Notes: generated by a model not told the origin, from the letters alone. A stretch of 64,000 bases of DNA from Saturnia japonica (GCA_033032175.1 CM065307.1:8618001-8682000), one strand, 5' to 3'. Counted from the first letter of the stretch, positions 1-10,454 are shown. Translations and numbers: made by a program.

Positions 1-160
1 TTATTTTTTATAAAATGTTCTGAGTTAAATCTTCGAGAAACTTCTATCTATGACTCCCTCCAAACTTTCAACTCTTATTCCGCGCCTGGTTACTGTGGTG
101 CTTCCGTAGTCGAACCTTGCATATTTTCTACGACGTACTTATTTTAATTAAAATACAAAC

Positions 161-285
161 CGAGTTCATAACTGAGATAGGGCTTCATCGAGAGGTTTGC
201 CGGCATCGGTTTACTGACGGGCAATGCTGATGGGGCTTCCATTGGCATTACCGCGTTCGCGTCGCAAGAAATGCAGTTCACATCC
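161..285 (-). CDS. QRICH2: QRICH2-like exon 14, last exon supported in the window
   Basis: A 125-nt exon after acceptor TTCTCAG|G. It encodes DVNCISCDANAVMPMEAPSA and then LPVSKPMPANLSMKPYLSYEL. The CxxC (residues 535-538 of the joined protein) followed by Asp and the later KPY-x-x-YEL match the segment after RRxLL in QRICH2 proteins. Donor G|GTTTGT is acceptable. The gene must go on to the left. The 118 bases remaining cannot be joined cleanly (see findings). Confidence 0.88.
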
Positions 286-394
286 CTGAGAACCAATATT
301 TTTTTGTTAATAAGTAAATCTAGATAAAAGTCATTGCGTGCTGGTAGTCTATAGTAGAGATAGTTCTTATAACTCTAGTGGTTTATCAACTTAG

Positions 395-640
395 TTCAAA
401 GGATATGGCCCAAGAACTGATAATCAATAATTGGTAATCCAAGGAACTGAAGAGTTCTGGAAAGGAGATAGCGTTTAGGTAAATTCAGTTTGGGGCACTT
501 TGCAAGATGGAGCGACGACCTGCTGAAATCGACTGGATGCAGAGAACTGAAGGACAGATCTAGTGACGATTTTTGGGGGAGCAGTTGCCTATGTTCAGCA
601 GTGAACAGATACCATGCTGATGATGGGTACCTATTGGTAA
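395..640 (+). pseudogene. RTE-type LINE 3' remnant in intron 13
   Basis: Plus-strand translation around 490-600 gives FARWSDDLLKSTGCRELKDR, and after a frameshift GGAVAYVQQ and a stop. This is the usual C-terminal end of an RTE-clade reverse transcriptase (RWxDDL ... AYVQQW). It is short, frameshifted and clearly dead. The antisense ORF over the same bases has no meaning I can see. Confidence 0.55.
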
Positions 641-921
641 ACCCATCAAAAACATACATGTGAAAAAAGGGCAAGTTCAGTAGATACAACGTTCGAAGTA
701 GTCGTTGTCACCGATAAAAGAGTTGAGATCGAACGGGTGCCAAGTTCCATAGCTGTTCTTTTCATTATAGCCATTAGAATATTCGTTCTTCAAATAATTT
801 ACATAACAATATTGTTTTTTCTTTGATCAGCTCTTTATTTTTGTCAGGATACTCTATTACTTTTTGAAAAGCTGCACAACAGAATCTATTGATGAGCGTG
901 CGGTGACGCCGCGCCGTTGTA

Positions 922-2224
922 CAAGGTGTCCAGAAAGGGTATCGGGTATTTGTTTTCGCGCCATATTCGAAACGGGGCGTCTAAAGAATGCGGGGAGGGG
1001 TTCGTGGCGTCCGCCATTTTGTGGAGTTTTAGTCACGATGGAACAGTACTCGGGGACGCATCGCGCATTTTGCGTACGAGCGTATTATCGTAATGGTGAT
1101 TCAATAGTGACTGCTCAACGTCTCTATCGTGCGGAATATCGTACACGCCACGTGCCAAGTGACAATAGCATTAGGAAATGGATCAGGATATTCGAGAATA
1201 CAGGTGCGATAGTTAAAATTCAAAACTCTGGTCGTCCTCGTTCAGTTCGCCATGAAGAAACAATTGAAGAAGTTGAGGCGTCGGTTCGTCAAAATCCGTC
1301 TTTATCCATCCGAAAGCGAAGCCAAGCGTTGAACATCAAAAAATCGTCTTTACATTCGATTTTAAAGAAAAACTTACATCTAAAAGCCTATAAAATTCAA
1401 TTGGTTCAAGAATTGAATGATACGGACTATGCTAATCGACTGAATTTTGCGAACGAAATGCTGCAGCGATTTAACAACTTTAACAACATACTGTTCAGTG
1501 ACGAAGCAAATTTTCACCTGAATGGTCATGTCAATAAGCAGAATTGTCGGTACTGGGCAGTGGAGAATCCGAGACGAAAGCATGAACGACCCCTGCATAG
1601 CCCAAAGGTCGTTGTTTGGGCCGCTATGTCTGCTAAAGGCATAATTGGTCCTTATTTTCATGAAGATCAACGAGGCCGAGCAATTAATGTGAATAGTGAC
1701 CGTTATTGCAATATGTTGCGAAATTTTTTGGTCCCAGAGTTGCAGGAGTTTGCAGGTTTCAACTCAAGAACGTGGTTCCAGCAAGATGGGGCCACTTTCC
1801 ATACCTCAAATGACTCAATGGAAGTTGTTAACGAATTATTCCCTAATAAAGTCATTTCGCGAAGGGGTAACATCAACTGGCCTCCCAGAAGCCCCGATCT
1901 TAGCCCGCTTGACTATTTTGCATGGGGATACCTTAAAAGTAAGGTTTATCAAAGCAATCCGACGAATCTAACCCAGTTAAAGCAAAACATCAGGTCAGAA
2001 ATGGCAGCAATATCGATAGCTATGTGTCAACGTGTTATCGCCAATCTTCGTTTCCGTTTAGAAGAGTGCCAGCAACGTAACGGTCATCATTTGGATAACA
2101 TCATCTTTTCCAAATAATTCTCCAATTCATATGCTAATAATAAACAATAAACTTTTTTATTGCATACAAATAATTTTTGTTTCATTGAATTTACAATTAC
2201 CCGATACCCTTTCTGGACACCTTG
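922..2224 (+). mobile_element. Intact DD41D-type mariner transposon with perfect TIRs
   Basis: Seen: a 1303-bp element bounded by perfect 27-bp inverted repeats (CAAGGTGTCCAGAAAGGG... at 922-948, its complement at 2198-2224) and flanked on both sides by TA, the Tc1/mariner target. It carries one full-length transposase ORF and AATAAA signals at 2139 and 2146. It lies in intron 13 of the QRICH2-like gene, in the opposite orientation. Perfect TIRs and an open frame suggest recent insertion. Confidence 0.92.
1038..2117 (+). CDS. Mariner-superfamily transposase, DD41D spacing
   Basis: A 359-codon ORF. The open frame extends upstream to 864, outside the element, so the natural start is the ATG at 1038 (MEQYSGTHRAFC). 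Residues 5-50 look like the DUF4817-type helix-turn-helix, 65-125 like a second HTH with a GRPRSV hook, and the rest is the DDE/D domain. Catalytic residues: D155 in FSDEANFHLNG, D250 in WFQQDGATFHTS, D292 in SPLDYFAWGYLK. There are 41 residues between the last two, the DD41D spacing known in some insect mariners. No stop or frameshift is seen. Activity is inference. Confidence 0.93.
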   Translation: MEQYSGTHRAFCVRAYYRNGDSIVTAQRLYRAEYRTRHVPSDNSIRKWIRIFENTGAIVKIQNSGRPRSVRHEETIEEVEASVRQNPSLSIRKRSQALNIKKSSLHSILKKNLHLKAYKIQLVQELNDTDYANRLNFANEMLQRFNNFNNILFSDEANFHLNGHVNKQNCRYWAVENPRRKHERPLHSPKVVVWAAMSAKGIIGPYFHEDQRGRAINVNSDRYCNMLRNFLVPELQEFAGFNSRTWFQQDGATFHTSNDSMEVVNELFPNKVISRRGNINWPPRSPDLSPLDYFAWGYLKSKVYQSNPTNLTQLKQNIRSEMAAISIAMCQRVIANLRFRLEECQQRNGHHLDNIIFSK

Positions 2225-3109
2225 TATTTGATGTTCACTAAGGATATAAATTGGCACAACGCTATATTTTGGTGAGAGGATGGAAACGCCTTTAATAAAT
2301 GAGAATTATTCGTTTAAAGTTGTATTTTTGTTTTATTTTTGAGTCCTTTGTATACATATATGTAGTATACTACATCTATGTTTGTATATATATGCTAATG
2401 ATCTACCTTGATTTCAAATTTTAAGTTTCTGAGTCAGCTAGAAGTCTAAGTTTTTCATGAGTGAGTGAGTGATAAAAATGCTACTTTTAGAACCTATAAT
2501 ACCTCAACGACTATAATAGGTTTATTGGTGAAATATGGGATTCTAGGTGTTGAAGGGAGGTTTATTAAACATACATTTCAGGTGCGTAGGTTGAAATAGT
2601 TTTTGACTTATTATAAAGATGCCAAAAGTATCTCGAAATGGTTCGTGTAATTATACACAATGGCCGGTGAAGCCGTTCCGAACATGACTGACACACTGCC
2701 GCGACCGTGTCTAGATCAGTATGCATAGAAATTATTGGTTCGAGGTAGTTTTAATTCGGATGTAGGTTCCTTTATTTACACATTCATTTGTGCATTCCGA
2801 ACGAGCAAGCAATTTATTCCCTATAGCATTCATTTATTTGTCCTCATTGTATATTTGCTAAAATAAGTTAAGCAATAAGTTTTGTTTTTATAATTTTTAT
2901 GGTTATCTTCGTAATTTACTTTCTTTCTTTACCTGTTTATCTATTCTATGTGTGAAAATTTAATTTCCTTTCAATGTGCGATAAAGTAAAATATAGAGAA
3001 ATACCAATCATCAAGTTGGTACTCACATAAATAATTTACCATTTATCACTCCCTAAAGTAGAACTTTTCTTTTACCAATATAATTGTAAAGGTATGCCCT
3101 GTGACGTAC

Positions 3110-3297
3110 CTTAGTAATCTTCTCTTAGTGCCAGCTGCCTCTGCTTCTCGTCGCAACGACGCCATCTGCTTCAGATTTTCTTGCAGTTGCTTAAGTTTGC
3201 TATTGAAGAAGTCCTTCACCGGCGATAGTTCCAGCTTGTCGAGTTTCGTCTCGATTTCTCGCTGTATGTCGTCCAAAGCTTGTTGCCATAGCGCTTC
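3110..3297 (-). CDS. QRICH2: QRICH2-like exon 13 (DUF4795 core)
   Basis: A 188-nt exon after acceptor CCTTAAAG|G, with donor AAG|GTACGT. It encodes EALWQQALDDIQREIETKLD and goes on to LELSPVKDFFNSKLKQLQ and AEAAGTKRRLLR. The block WQxxLDxxxxExxxKLDxLELxPVK followed by RRxLL is the family's C-terminal hallmark. An open frame runs past the donor to 3046, but that extension is intronic and has no family resemblance. Confidence 0.93.
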
Positions 3298-3573
3298 CTT
3301 TAAGGACAAAGGTATTTATTTCTACTTTAAAATGAAATGTCACTTTTCCTACTTACAAATAAGTTTTATGGTATGGCCTCGCCTAAATACTCTAAATAAC
3401 TACTAATTACTAATAAACGTCAAAAAAATTTATAGTGAAGGTATCACTAAGTTTTTATGTAATGACATTATTAAAATGATATGTGAAATGTCATTTTGAT
3501 TGGCTGCTTTAATTGGTTTCTTGATTTATTTTATTTTACCATCCTGTTTTGAGTTTTGGTTTTACACACATAC

Positions 3574-3759
3574 CTGCATATTCAGTTTTCCTAGTGCATG
3601 TTCGAGTCCTCTGGATAAGTCATCGCAAGCTAGTTCAAATTGGTCGTGTGAAACCTTACGTGCCAGCATACGTAGATCTGCCTTTTCAGCCATAGCTTCA
3701 ACCATATCTTCTCGATCCAATTTTATCGTTTTGAGAAGTTCTATTTGTTCTAGAAGCGC
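3574..3759 (-). CDS. QRICH2: QRICH2-like exon 12 (DUF4795 core)
   Basis: A 186-nt exon (62 codons, phase 0 at both ends) between acceptor TTTTTTCCAG|G and donor CAG|GTATGT. It encodes ALLEQIELLKTIKLDREDMV and continues with EKADLRMLARKVSHDQFELA and LEHALGKLNMQ. The KADxxxLxxKVSxxQFE pattern is the most recognisable match to vertebrate QRICH2. Antisense ORFs here are shadows. Confidence 0.93.
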
Positions 3760-4059
3760 CTGGAAAAAAAACCATAATGTACCTTACAAAATGTATTTAA
3801 AGGATTCCTTATATTATATATTAGAATTTTAGTAAAACTTAACTCGTTATAATCTAAAAATTAAAACGTAACCCTTAAACTTGCATATTGTGAACAAACT
3901 AACTGAAAGTGTATTTTGGTTTTAAGTTCGACATGTAATTAAGCTAGATGTAATACGAAGAATAAATTGTGAAAAAATTCTGCCAATCGTTATACCTATT
4001 ACTTATATCCATATCCATTGTTATACAATTTATAATATCTTATACATATATAAATAAAA

Positions 4060-4233
4060 TGTTGGAGGTTTGCCGTTGTGTGCGCATCACGCAAATGTAC
4101 TGGATAGATTTTGATCAATTTTTTTTGGTTTACTCATTAGACACTTAGACCTTAACTTAAAATAAAATATCACGATATCTTCATAAACAATAATTCTGTA
4201 GTTAACGCGTTCGGAGCCGCGGTTTACAGCTAG
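4060..4233 (+). repeat. Helitron-like fragment ending CTAG-T
   Basis: It ends GGAGCCGCGGTTTACAGCTAG followed by T, the CTRR-T 3' end typical of Helitrons, with a GC-rich hairpin just before. A related fragment is at 60740-60965 (shared TACTGGATAGATTTT... and TCACGATATCTT-like wording). Confidence 0.5.
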
Positions 4234-4344
4234 TATAGAATAAATTGTAAATGGCGAAATCAAGATCTGTGGATCGAAATGGTGTAAGTTTAACTTACAC
4301 TTAGTTTTTTTTAAACCGTTTATAAGTTTAGCGTTATGGGTACG

Positions 4345-4545
4345 AATCTTACCTGGTCTTAACTGACGACGTGGTCAAGGACACGCTAAGGTTAGAGGAT
4401 AACTGGCTTTCAGTGCAGCTGCCGGAACACACCTATTGTTGGTGCTAGCCAGACGGGCGTTAGAAAAAGCCCTATCACCATGCAATGGTTCCATCACGAT
4501 GTTTTCCTTTACCCGAAGCTCAGGCTCATTGCAGGGTTTCAAAGC
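4345..4545 (-). repeat. Dispersed repeat, body of a tRNA-derived SINE (family B)
   Basis: Similar in order and wording to 35300-35550 (GGTCAAGG.CACGCTAAG..., CC.GAACACA.CTATTG.TG, CATCACGAT..T, CTCATTGCAGG). The tRNA-like head visible at 35530-35606 is missing here. It lies in intron 11. Confidence 0.6.
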
Positions 4546-4599
4546 ATTGCAGGTGCATTATAATTGTTTTAAATTAAAATTACATTGATGAAAACATAC

Positions 4600-4712
4600 A
4601 TTTGTATGATGCTGTCGATCCTCCTTTTCTGCTGCTAGTTGTAATGCTGTCTCATGAACTTGTTTCAGCTGAGATTGCATCTCTTGGACAGTCTCGAACA
4701 GTTGCATTAAGC
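4600..4712 (-). CDS. QRICH2: QRICH2-like exon 11
   Basis: A 113-nt exon after acceptor ATTTCAG|G, with donor T|GTATGT. It encodes LMQLFETVQEMQSQLKQVHE and TALQLAAEKEDRQHHTN. Gln-rich coiled coil leads straight into the DUF4795 core of exon 12. It ends in phase 0. Confidence 0.9.
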
Positions 4713-4791
4713 CTGAAATATTATTATATTATAGTTTAAGAATCTTTGTTAATTTTCAGTAATTACAGGAGATCGCCCACAAATCCAGTAC

Positions 4792-4900
4792 CTTGTAAGT
4801 CTTTGACGAGATCTGGCGATAGTTTACCCTCGTTCAGGTCTTGTGTCAACGCAGCCACTTGTTTCATTAAATACTCTAGTTGATCTTGGAATGAGTTTAT
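4792..4900 (-). CDS. QRICH2: QRICH2-like exon 10
   Basis: A 109-nt exon between acceptor TTTTTACAG|A and donor AAG|GTACTG. It encodes INSFQDQLEYLMKQVAALTQ and DLNEGKLSPDLVKDLQ. The intron to exon 11 is only 79 nt, the shortest in the gene. Coiled coil continues through the first half. Confidence 0.9.
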
Positions 4901-5040
4901 CTGTAAAAATTAACTTAGTATCGTAAATTACTTCTGTATTTAGTTTTAAATTAATAATGCAGTGTCTTTCGTGGCAGGAATACGATCAAGATAGGAATCT
5001 AAGTGAAAAGTAAACTAAAATTTCTTATACATGGAACTCT

Positions 5041-5260
5041 TGTAGCTTTGACTGACCTCGCGGCGCAGTGGTAGTAAGCCCTACTAATGAGCCGAGGTAG
5101 GTCACGTGTTTGATCCCTGCACATGACCAACTTTTGCGTTATGAGGACTTTTGTCAGTTGCCTGTGTGGGTGTTTAAATACAATTATGTGTATCAGTTGT
5201 TTAGTTACCATAATACAAGCTTTGTTTAGTTTGGAATTGAATGGCCGATTGAAAAAACCT
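5041..5260 (+). mobile_element. tRNA-derived SINE (family A)
   Basis: The head carries an A-box-like GGCGCAGTGGTAGTAAGCC and a B-box-like GTGTTTGATCC about 50 nt later, as in a pol III promoter. The tail (TTTAGTTACCATAATACAAG, then GGAATTGAATGGCCG) is repeated at 26613-26670 without the head. It sits in intron 9. This is not a functional tRNA gene. Confidence 0.65.
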
Positions 5261-5587
5261 ATAGGTGCTTGGTGACAGATTTTTAACTTAAAGGGTTTAA
5301 TTTGATTTGAACCATCATGCTATTTAAAAAAAAAGAAGATCTTTTTATACAGACTGAGGGCAGTTTTTATGAACTACCTCTATTAATACTAAGTACATCT
5401 AATAATAATAATCGTAATTATTATTTTTGTACTATTTATTAGGTACAGATAATTATCATTCAAAGAGTTGAAATAATTTTTTTTATAAGATTTTTCCAAA
5501 TAGAAACCCAATGAACTCTTATTTTAGTACTTACCTGTATTTATCTCAGAAACATATAGGTATGTAAAGTATTTATAAACCATTAAC

Positions 5588-5727
5588 CTGATCCTGCATG
5601 ATGCCTTCGTTCTTCCCGATAGTTTCACAACATTCTTTCATTCTTCTCTCGAGATCGTTCATCCTGTCTGTAAGATTAGTTGTCATAGCTGCGTGTGACT
5701 GTCCAGTAAATTCAAGTTGATGAAGTT
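5588..5727 (-). CDS. QRICH2: QRICH2-like exon 9
   Basis: A 140-nt exon after acceptor AAATTGCAG|A, with donor CAG|GTTAAT. It encodes LHQLEFTGQSHAAMTTNLTD and then RMNDLERRMKECCETIGKNE and GIMQDQ, a clear coiled-coil segment (L-x6-M-x2-L type spacing) with a Cys pair. It ends in phase 0. Confidence 0.9.
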
Positions 5728-6359
5728 CTGCAATTTTTGATTCATTTCATATATTTGTTAGAACTACGTTATTGGCGTATTATATTACAATATATTTTTG
5801 TATATGTATATGAGAAAAAAGAAAACGTTATGAAACCTGGTGTTGATGGCGACACCGTGACTTCCACGGATGACGGTAGTAATGAAGAAGGCGCTTCTGT
5901 GGATACAAATAATATTTCAGCAGTTTGATAACTTGACGATACAGACATAAGGCAGGACACACTGGTTTATTTAAAAAAAAAAACATGTTTTTTATATAAT
6001 AGCTTGTCAACAGACGGTAGGTACTGTCCCTGATGTAAGCACTGTACAATCCATACACAACGGTGACCACCGAGAGATCTAAATACATCGGCGGACGCCG
6101 CTACCATGCTGGCATGTATAAATCTGTTCACGTTATACTTCACACGCGGTAGAAGTGAAACCTTCAGAAAACATATATATCTTCTTGAAAAAAAAAAGAT
6201 AAATCACTAAAGAACAAATTCCAGGAATATAGTATTTCTATAGTATTAACTTTGCCCACCCACTACATGCTTGGTAACTCAATGTATATTCGCAAAAACT
6301 TAGTCAAGCTAGATTTTGTCAAAGATCAGCATAATTTTAACACTAGAAATAGAGAAAAA

Positions 6360-6775
6360 TTAGTCGTACCGTATTTTAGACTAATTAATTAAGACTAATA
6401 AAAGATTTTTAGGTAATAGTGTCAGGTTCTATAATAAGATTCCGAACCACATTATTGATTTGCCGGACCACAAGTTCAAGAACCATGTCAAGCGGGTTTT
6501 ACTGTCAAAGGGTTATTGTAACGTGGTTCATTATGTGAATGATAGTGATGTCTGGATGTGACTCCCTCTCTGTGCATCCACTAAATTATTATTATTGTAC
6601 CTATTATATTAACATTTGTACAGTTGGAAAAAAAAGATAAACCCGACCGATTTTCTTACCGGTTCTTCTCGATGACTGGGATGTTTTCCGAACCGGCAGT
6701 AGTGTTTTGAAGTTCATAAGTGCCATCTTAGGGCCTAAATTGAATAAATATTATTTTGATTTTGATTTTTTGAAC
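6360..6775 (+). pseudogene. LINE 3' end with TTTTGATT tail (intron 8)
   Basis: Translation from 6419 gives VRFYNKIPNHIIDLPDHKF, then VKRVLLSKGY and a stop after NDSDVWM. This is the common C-terminus of insect non-LTR reverse transcriptases (VRFYNxLP...FKxxVKxxLL). The 3' UTR holds ACCGGTTCTTCTCGATGACT and ends in a (TTTTGATT)-like tail. The same UTR lies inverted at 44125-44240. Confidence 0.65.
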
Positions 6776-6814
6776 GGTTCTCAAACTATAGACCACTCGT
6801 GGTGAACATACAAC

Positions 6815-6965
6815 AGTGCGTACAAGTCTAGTCGTTACACTGCAGGCCAATTTGACGACGATCATAGTCGTGAAAATCAGGACTTGCAGTAACCGTGTAT
6901 AATGTATTCCATCTCGTTCTTTCGCAAGGTAAATCCTATGGATATGTGTGCTTGTCTCTTTATTG
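6815..6965 (-). repeat. Dispersed repeat family C, copy 1
   Basis: Shares GCCAATTTGACGACGAT.ATAGT, AAATCAGGA.TTGCAG and GTAAATCCTAT.GATATG with 35730-35885 (same strand) and 49770-49955 and 58930-59118 (opposite strand). Four copies within 64 kb. The class is not clear. Antisense ORF 6728-6982 is not a gene. Confidence 0.55.
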
Positions 6966-7346
6966 CCGCTTTTTCGTTTCATCGAGATTCAAATCATAGC
7001 GGTGCTAAACTTCAAAAGTATTTTGTGATTATGAGACATCTTAGGGTAATAAAAGTCAATTGATTAAAATCTCTTTGTATCATATTAGTATAGTAATTAG
7101 CAAAAAATATATATTGGGAAAAATGCTAATTATAATACCAGACTGTAAATTCCAATTTCTGGGAAAAGGCATCTTTCCGAAGCAAGCGAAGGCAAAAGAG
7201 GAATTATGTAGATAAATTATCAAATATGCTTAATTTTAATGTCACGTATAAAACGTTGATAAAATACAAATTCATGAATACAATACAAATATACTAAAAT
7301 ATGAATAAAGTGATAAATGACGAAATATGAAAAAAATAACACTAAC

Positions 7347-7519
7347 CCAATCCACCCCGAATTTGTTCTACTGTTTTGTGAAATGTTTTAGTTAGCTTGT
7401 CGAGATCACTTCGCAAGCGGTTTAAATGATCCTGTATTGCTGCAAATTCTTCCTTGTTCTCTGAAGGTATACCAGAAGAGGGTACGGGGAATGCGGCAAT
7501 AGTGGACGTTGGATGCGGA
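7347..7519 (-). CDS. QRICH2: QRICH2-like exon 8
   Basis: A 173-nt exon between acceptor TATTATAG|T and donor G|GTTAGT. It encodes a Pro/Ser/Thr-rich start (PHPTSTIAAFPVPSSGIPSE) and then an amphipathic helix (EEFAAIQDHLNRLRSDLDK, then LTKTFHKTVEQIRGGL). The single spare G joins AA of exon 9 to make Glu. The other frames hit stops. Confidence 0.87.
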
Positions 7520-8166
7520 CTATAATATTTCAAATAAGAAAACTTGAGAAAGAAGGTTGAAGCAACAGTTAATTCTTTTTTGTGTATATACATGTATACA
7601 ATATAGTTTAGTGTTTCACCAGAATCACATCTGATATTTAAATTATGCTGTTGTTTTTAATGGGGTTGAATTTCGACGATGAAAATGGTTCTTTAGAAAT
7701 GGGGACAAGCTCTTAAATGCAAGTCCAAGTATTACGTAAGCAAACTTTCAAGTTTCCGTGATTTTAGACCTGTCTCCTCCGTATAAGCAAAAATAAGAAA
7801 ATTGTGAACTCCCCATCCCCAAATGATGACAGGTAAGAATTTTTTTTAGAACTTTTACAATATTAATGGACTCCCGAGTTATATTTATTTGTTTCAGACC
7901 GTCTTAGTACATCGGGAATTTACCTAATGAACATCAGCCTGTAGACATCGCTATGGTAGTTTAGTGCTAAGTTGTTTTTCGGTACACCAATTATTTATCT
8001 TTAGTAGAAATATGAAAAGAAATTCGGTATACTATAATAAAATAATAAAACCAGTGTATTATTAATTTCAGTTATCTATAATATAAATATTGTGATGAAA
8101 ACATTTTAATAATTATACAAAAAAAAATCTATTAGTTATTTCCACCATTCTCTTTGCCAGCAAAAG

Positions 8167-8328
8167 TTAGAAAAAACGATGTAAGCCTGCTTACGTAATA
8201 TGTATTTGAATACCACCCTATGTGCTGGACGGCAATGGTGATAGGTTTAGAAAAAACGATGTAAGCCTGCTTACGTAATATGTATTTGAATACCACCCTA
8301 TGTGCTGGACGGCAATGGTGATAGGTTT
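8167..8328. repeat. Perfect tandem duplication, 80-bp unit, two copies
   Basis: The 80 bases from 8167 to 8246 are repeated without a mismatch from 8247 to 8326, with two more matching bases. The unit holds GATGTAAGCCTGCTTACG and ATGTGCTGGACGGCAATGG. It lies in intron 7 of the QRICH2-like gene. Perfect identity means a recent duplication or an assembly artefact. Confidence 0.95.
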
Positions 8329-8763
8329 TTAAGTAGTAACAATCTTATCGTACGTAGGGTACTTAAGTACGATAAGGGGTAAGAAGAAGAAGATACGAGT
8401 TACATCCAGGTACTTATACAGTACACGTAACTACAATTAAAAATGTCTACTAACCATTAAATTACATTTTAAAACCTTACATTTTGTAAAAATAAGCGAA
8501 ATTTGTTTTGATAACAATTTACGTAGGCCGATAACACATACGAAAATGGTCTAGTATCTCTAATTCGTTCTAACACAAGCGTATACTAAATACTCTTTCT
8601 CTTTCGATTTACTGATTTAGATTCTAATTATGTTAAATCTATGGTTGCAGTAAGTATGATACTTTCTTCATCGAAAACCCAGGTTCGTTATTGAATACGA
8701 ACCCACTTCTACGTAAATGGAAGTAAATAAATGGGTAATTGAAATAATGAAGGTTATTCTAAC

Positions 8764-8928
8764 GTTACAGAGCTACGATTCAGCGCGTCCTGTAGGTGTG
8801 ATGTCTCTCCAATAATATCCTGCACCAGTGAGCTTAATTTAGAAATTCCGGCTTCAGCGGCCTCCAAGCGAGAGGACACGTTCAGCGAAGTCCACATGTC
8901 TGTGATCCCTTTAAGATTGGTTTGTGAC
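8764..8928 (-). CDS. QRICH2: QRICH2-like exon 7
   Basis: A 165-nt exon after acceptor GTGTTCAG|G. It encodes SQTNLKGITDMWTSLNVSSR and then LEAAEAGISKLSSLVQDIIG and ETSHLQDALNRSSVT, with coiled-coil character. The donor used here is AC|GTTAGA, the only nearby GT that leaves two bases, as exon 8 requires. It is a weak donor, so the exact 3' edge is less certain than the rest. Confidence 0.8.
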
Positions 8929-9339
8929 CTGAACACGTAACAATACAAATAATGATTCAAGAAATCATACAAAACTATTAAATACTTACCTAAATATTTT
9001 ATTATGTAACGAGATAACATAATTTGTCATTAATCAAAGAACATTGAACAAATTGTGGTTAGTTTTATTTAGCTTTTGACGTAATTAAATGCAATTATAT
9101 TTGAAGTATTTAAATGTAAAGTAATTACATATTAGCACACAATTTTACTAAATTTACAAGACTAATAATATCTTTTTTACAGGATACTTTACTGTTTACC
9201 CTTAGTGGATGCGCAATTTTCAAACAAATTACAGTAATAGAAGCGACGAAAATTATTGTTTTGCCATTTCTAATTTTATACGCTTGATCGTTTTATCATA
9301 CATTATAAAATATTATTATAGACTTAATAAGAATAAGAC

Positions 9340-9560
9340 GATAAGAATTCATCTGAAAGGCCGTTAGATATAAATCCAATCTTCTTTGTAGCGGCCAGAC
9401 TATCCATAACATTCATTAGGGATAATTTCAGAAACTTTCAATGCATGTCAAAATATATCAAAAAGTTAGAGACAGACTCATCAGAAAGTTATATAGTAAC
9501 TAAAACGGTTAAGGTACTTCTTACCCTTACTGCCCCATATCAAAAATCCACTCTGTACAT
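9340..9560 (+). repeat. Dispersed repeat, copy of 10850-11220
   Basis: Shares ATGCATGTCAAAAT.T.TCAA, AAAGTTAGAGACAG and TTTGTAGCG.CCAGA with 10850-11220. Both are degenerate and non-coding. Confidence 0.4.
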
Positions 9561-9735
9561 ATATTTATGATACAATTATGAATGTAAACTTTGTATGTTT
9601 GGATGTTTGTTACTCATTCACACAGAATGGCTAAACGGATTGGATTGAATTTGGTAATGGAACCTGGATTAACACAAAGGATATTTTTATCCCGTTTTTT
9701 ATGAAGTCTCGGCAGAAGTTAGTATTGAATAAAGT
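9560..9735 (+). repeat. Helitron/SINE-like lepidopteran repeat fragment
   Basis: Contains CACACAGAATGGCTAAACGG, TGGATTGAATTTGGTAATGG and TTTTTATCCCG, wording also found at 46890-47060. No ends can be set. Confidence 0.4.
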
Positions 9736-9946
9736 TTTATAACTGACCATTAAACGCTTTCGACTTCATACGAATTAAGTATAATATAATATATAATAGA
9801 AATAAAATATAGCGAATGTTATTTAGGGAGAACGTAGCTTTATACCAGTAAAATAACTTACGGATTGGGATCAGTAGTTTCAGAGATTACTTCTCTTACA
9901 AACATACAAACTCTACTTGTACTTAGATTGATTTTATGATACGTAC

Positions 9947-10145
9947 CTAACTTCCTCTAATATGTCCTCGTTCTTTGGTATACTGCCATACACACGGCTC
10001 TTAAGGTCCTCGACAGTTGATTCGAGAACGCTGAACTTGTTGATCGTCACGAGTGATATTTTGTCGGCAGAGCTTAGTCTGCGAGGCGCAGCGGCAGCTG
10101 AGATACGTGGTGCTGGAGACTGTTCTCGTGGAGGAGTTTGCGGTA
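9947..10145 (-). CDS. QRICH2: QRICH2-like exon 6
   Basis: A 199-nt exon after acceptor TTTATAG|T, with donor AG|GTACGT. It encodes the rest of the linker (PQTPPREQSPAPRISAAAAP) and then the first coiled-coil-like stretch (LSSADKISLVTINKFSVLES, then VEDLKSRVYGSIPKNEDILEEV). The step from Pro/Ala-rich to heptad-like sequence marks the domain border. The overlapping antisense ORF is a shadow. Confidence 0.85.
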
Positions 10146-10217
10146 CTATAAAGAATGTATTGCATACGTAGCATTACAATATAAAACACACAATTAAAAA
10201 CAAGCTTAAGTACTTTA

Positions 10218-10454
10218 CGGCTGTTTTCAATAACCTATCTATCCGTTGTTTCAGTTACTAAAGATAGACAAATACCTATAATATTTTGTCCTTACTTTTT
10301 TTTCAATAATCTATCTATGGATAGTTTTGCGTATCTACATAATATATATTCATATCCTAAAGCTTGAATAGATAAGAGAGAAACCGGTATCTGTCTTAAG
10401 TTAAAGATAGTACTTATTACAAATAGGTATGATATATATTATTGAAAACGGCCG
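10218..10454. mobile_element. MITE of about 237 bp with inverted ends
   Basis: The left end CGGCTGTTTTCAATAA is matched by the complement of the right end TTATTGAAAACGGCCG with one mismatch. The inside is AT-rich with repeated CTATCTAT words and has no ORF. It lies in intron 5. Confidence 0.6.

Noticed and set aside
396..689. 97-codon minus-strand ORF
   Set aside because: It lies antisense to an RTE LINE remnant and has no domain or splice context.
864..1037. Upstream 58 codons of the long ORF as part of the transposase
   Set aside because: They begin outside the transposon's left end (922). The first ATG that starts a transposase-like sequence inside the element is at 1038.
5041..5120. tRNA gene
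   Set aside because: A- and B-box-like words are present, but there is no cloverleaf or acceptor stem and the tail recurs at 26613: it is a SINE.
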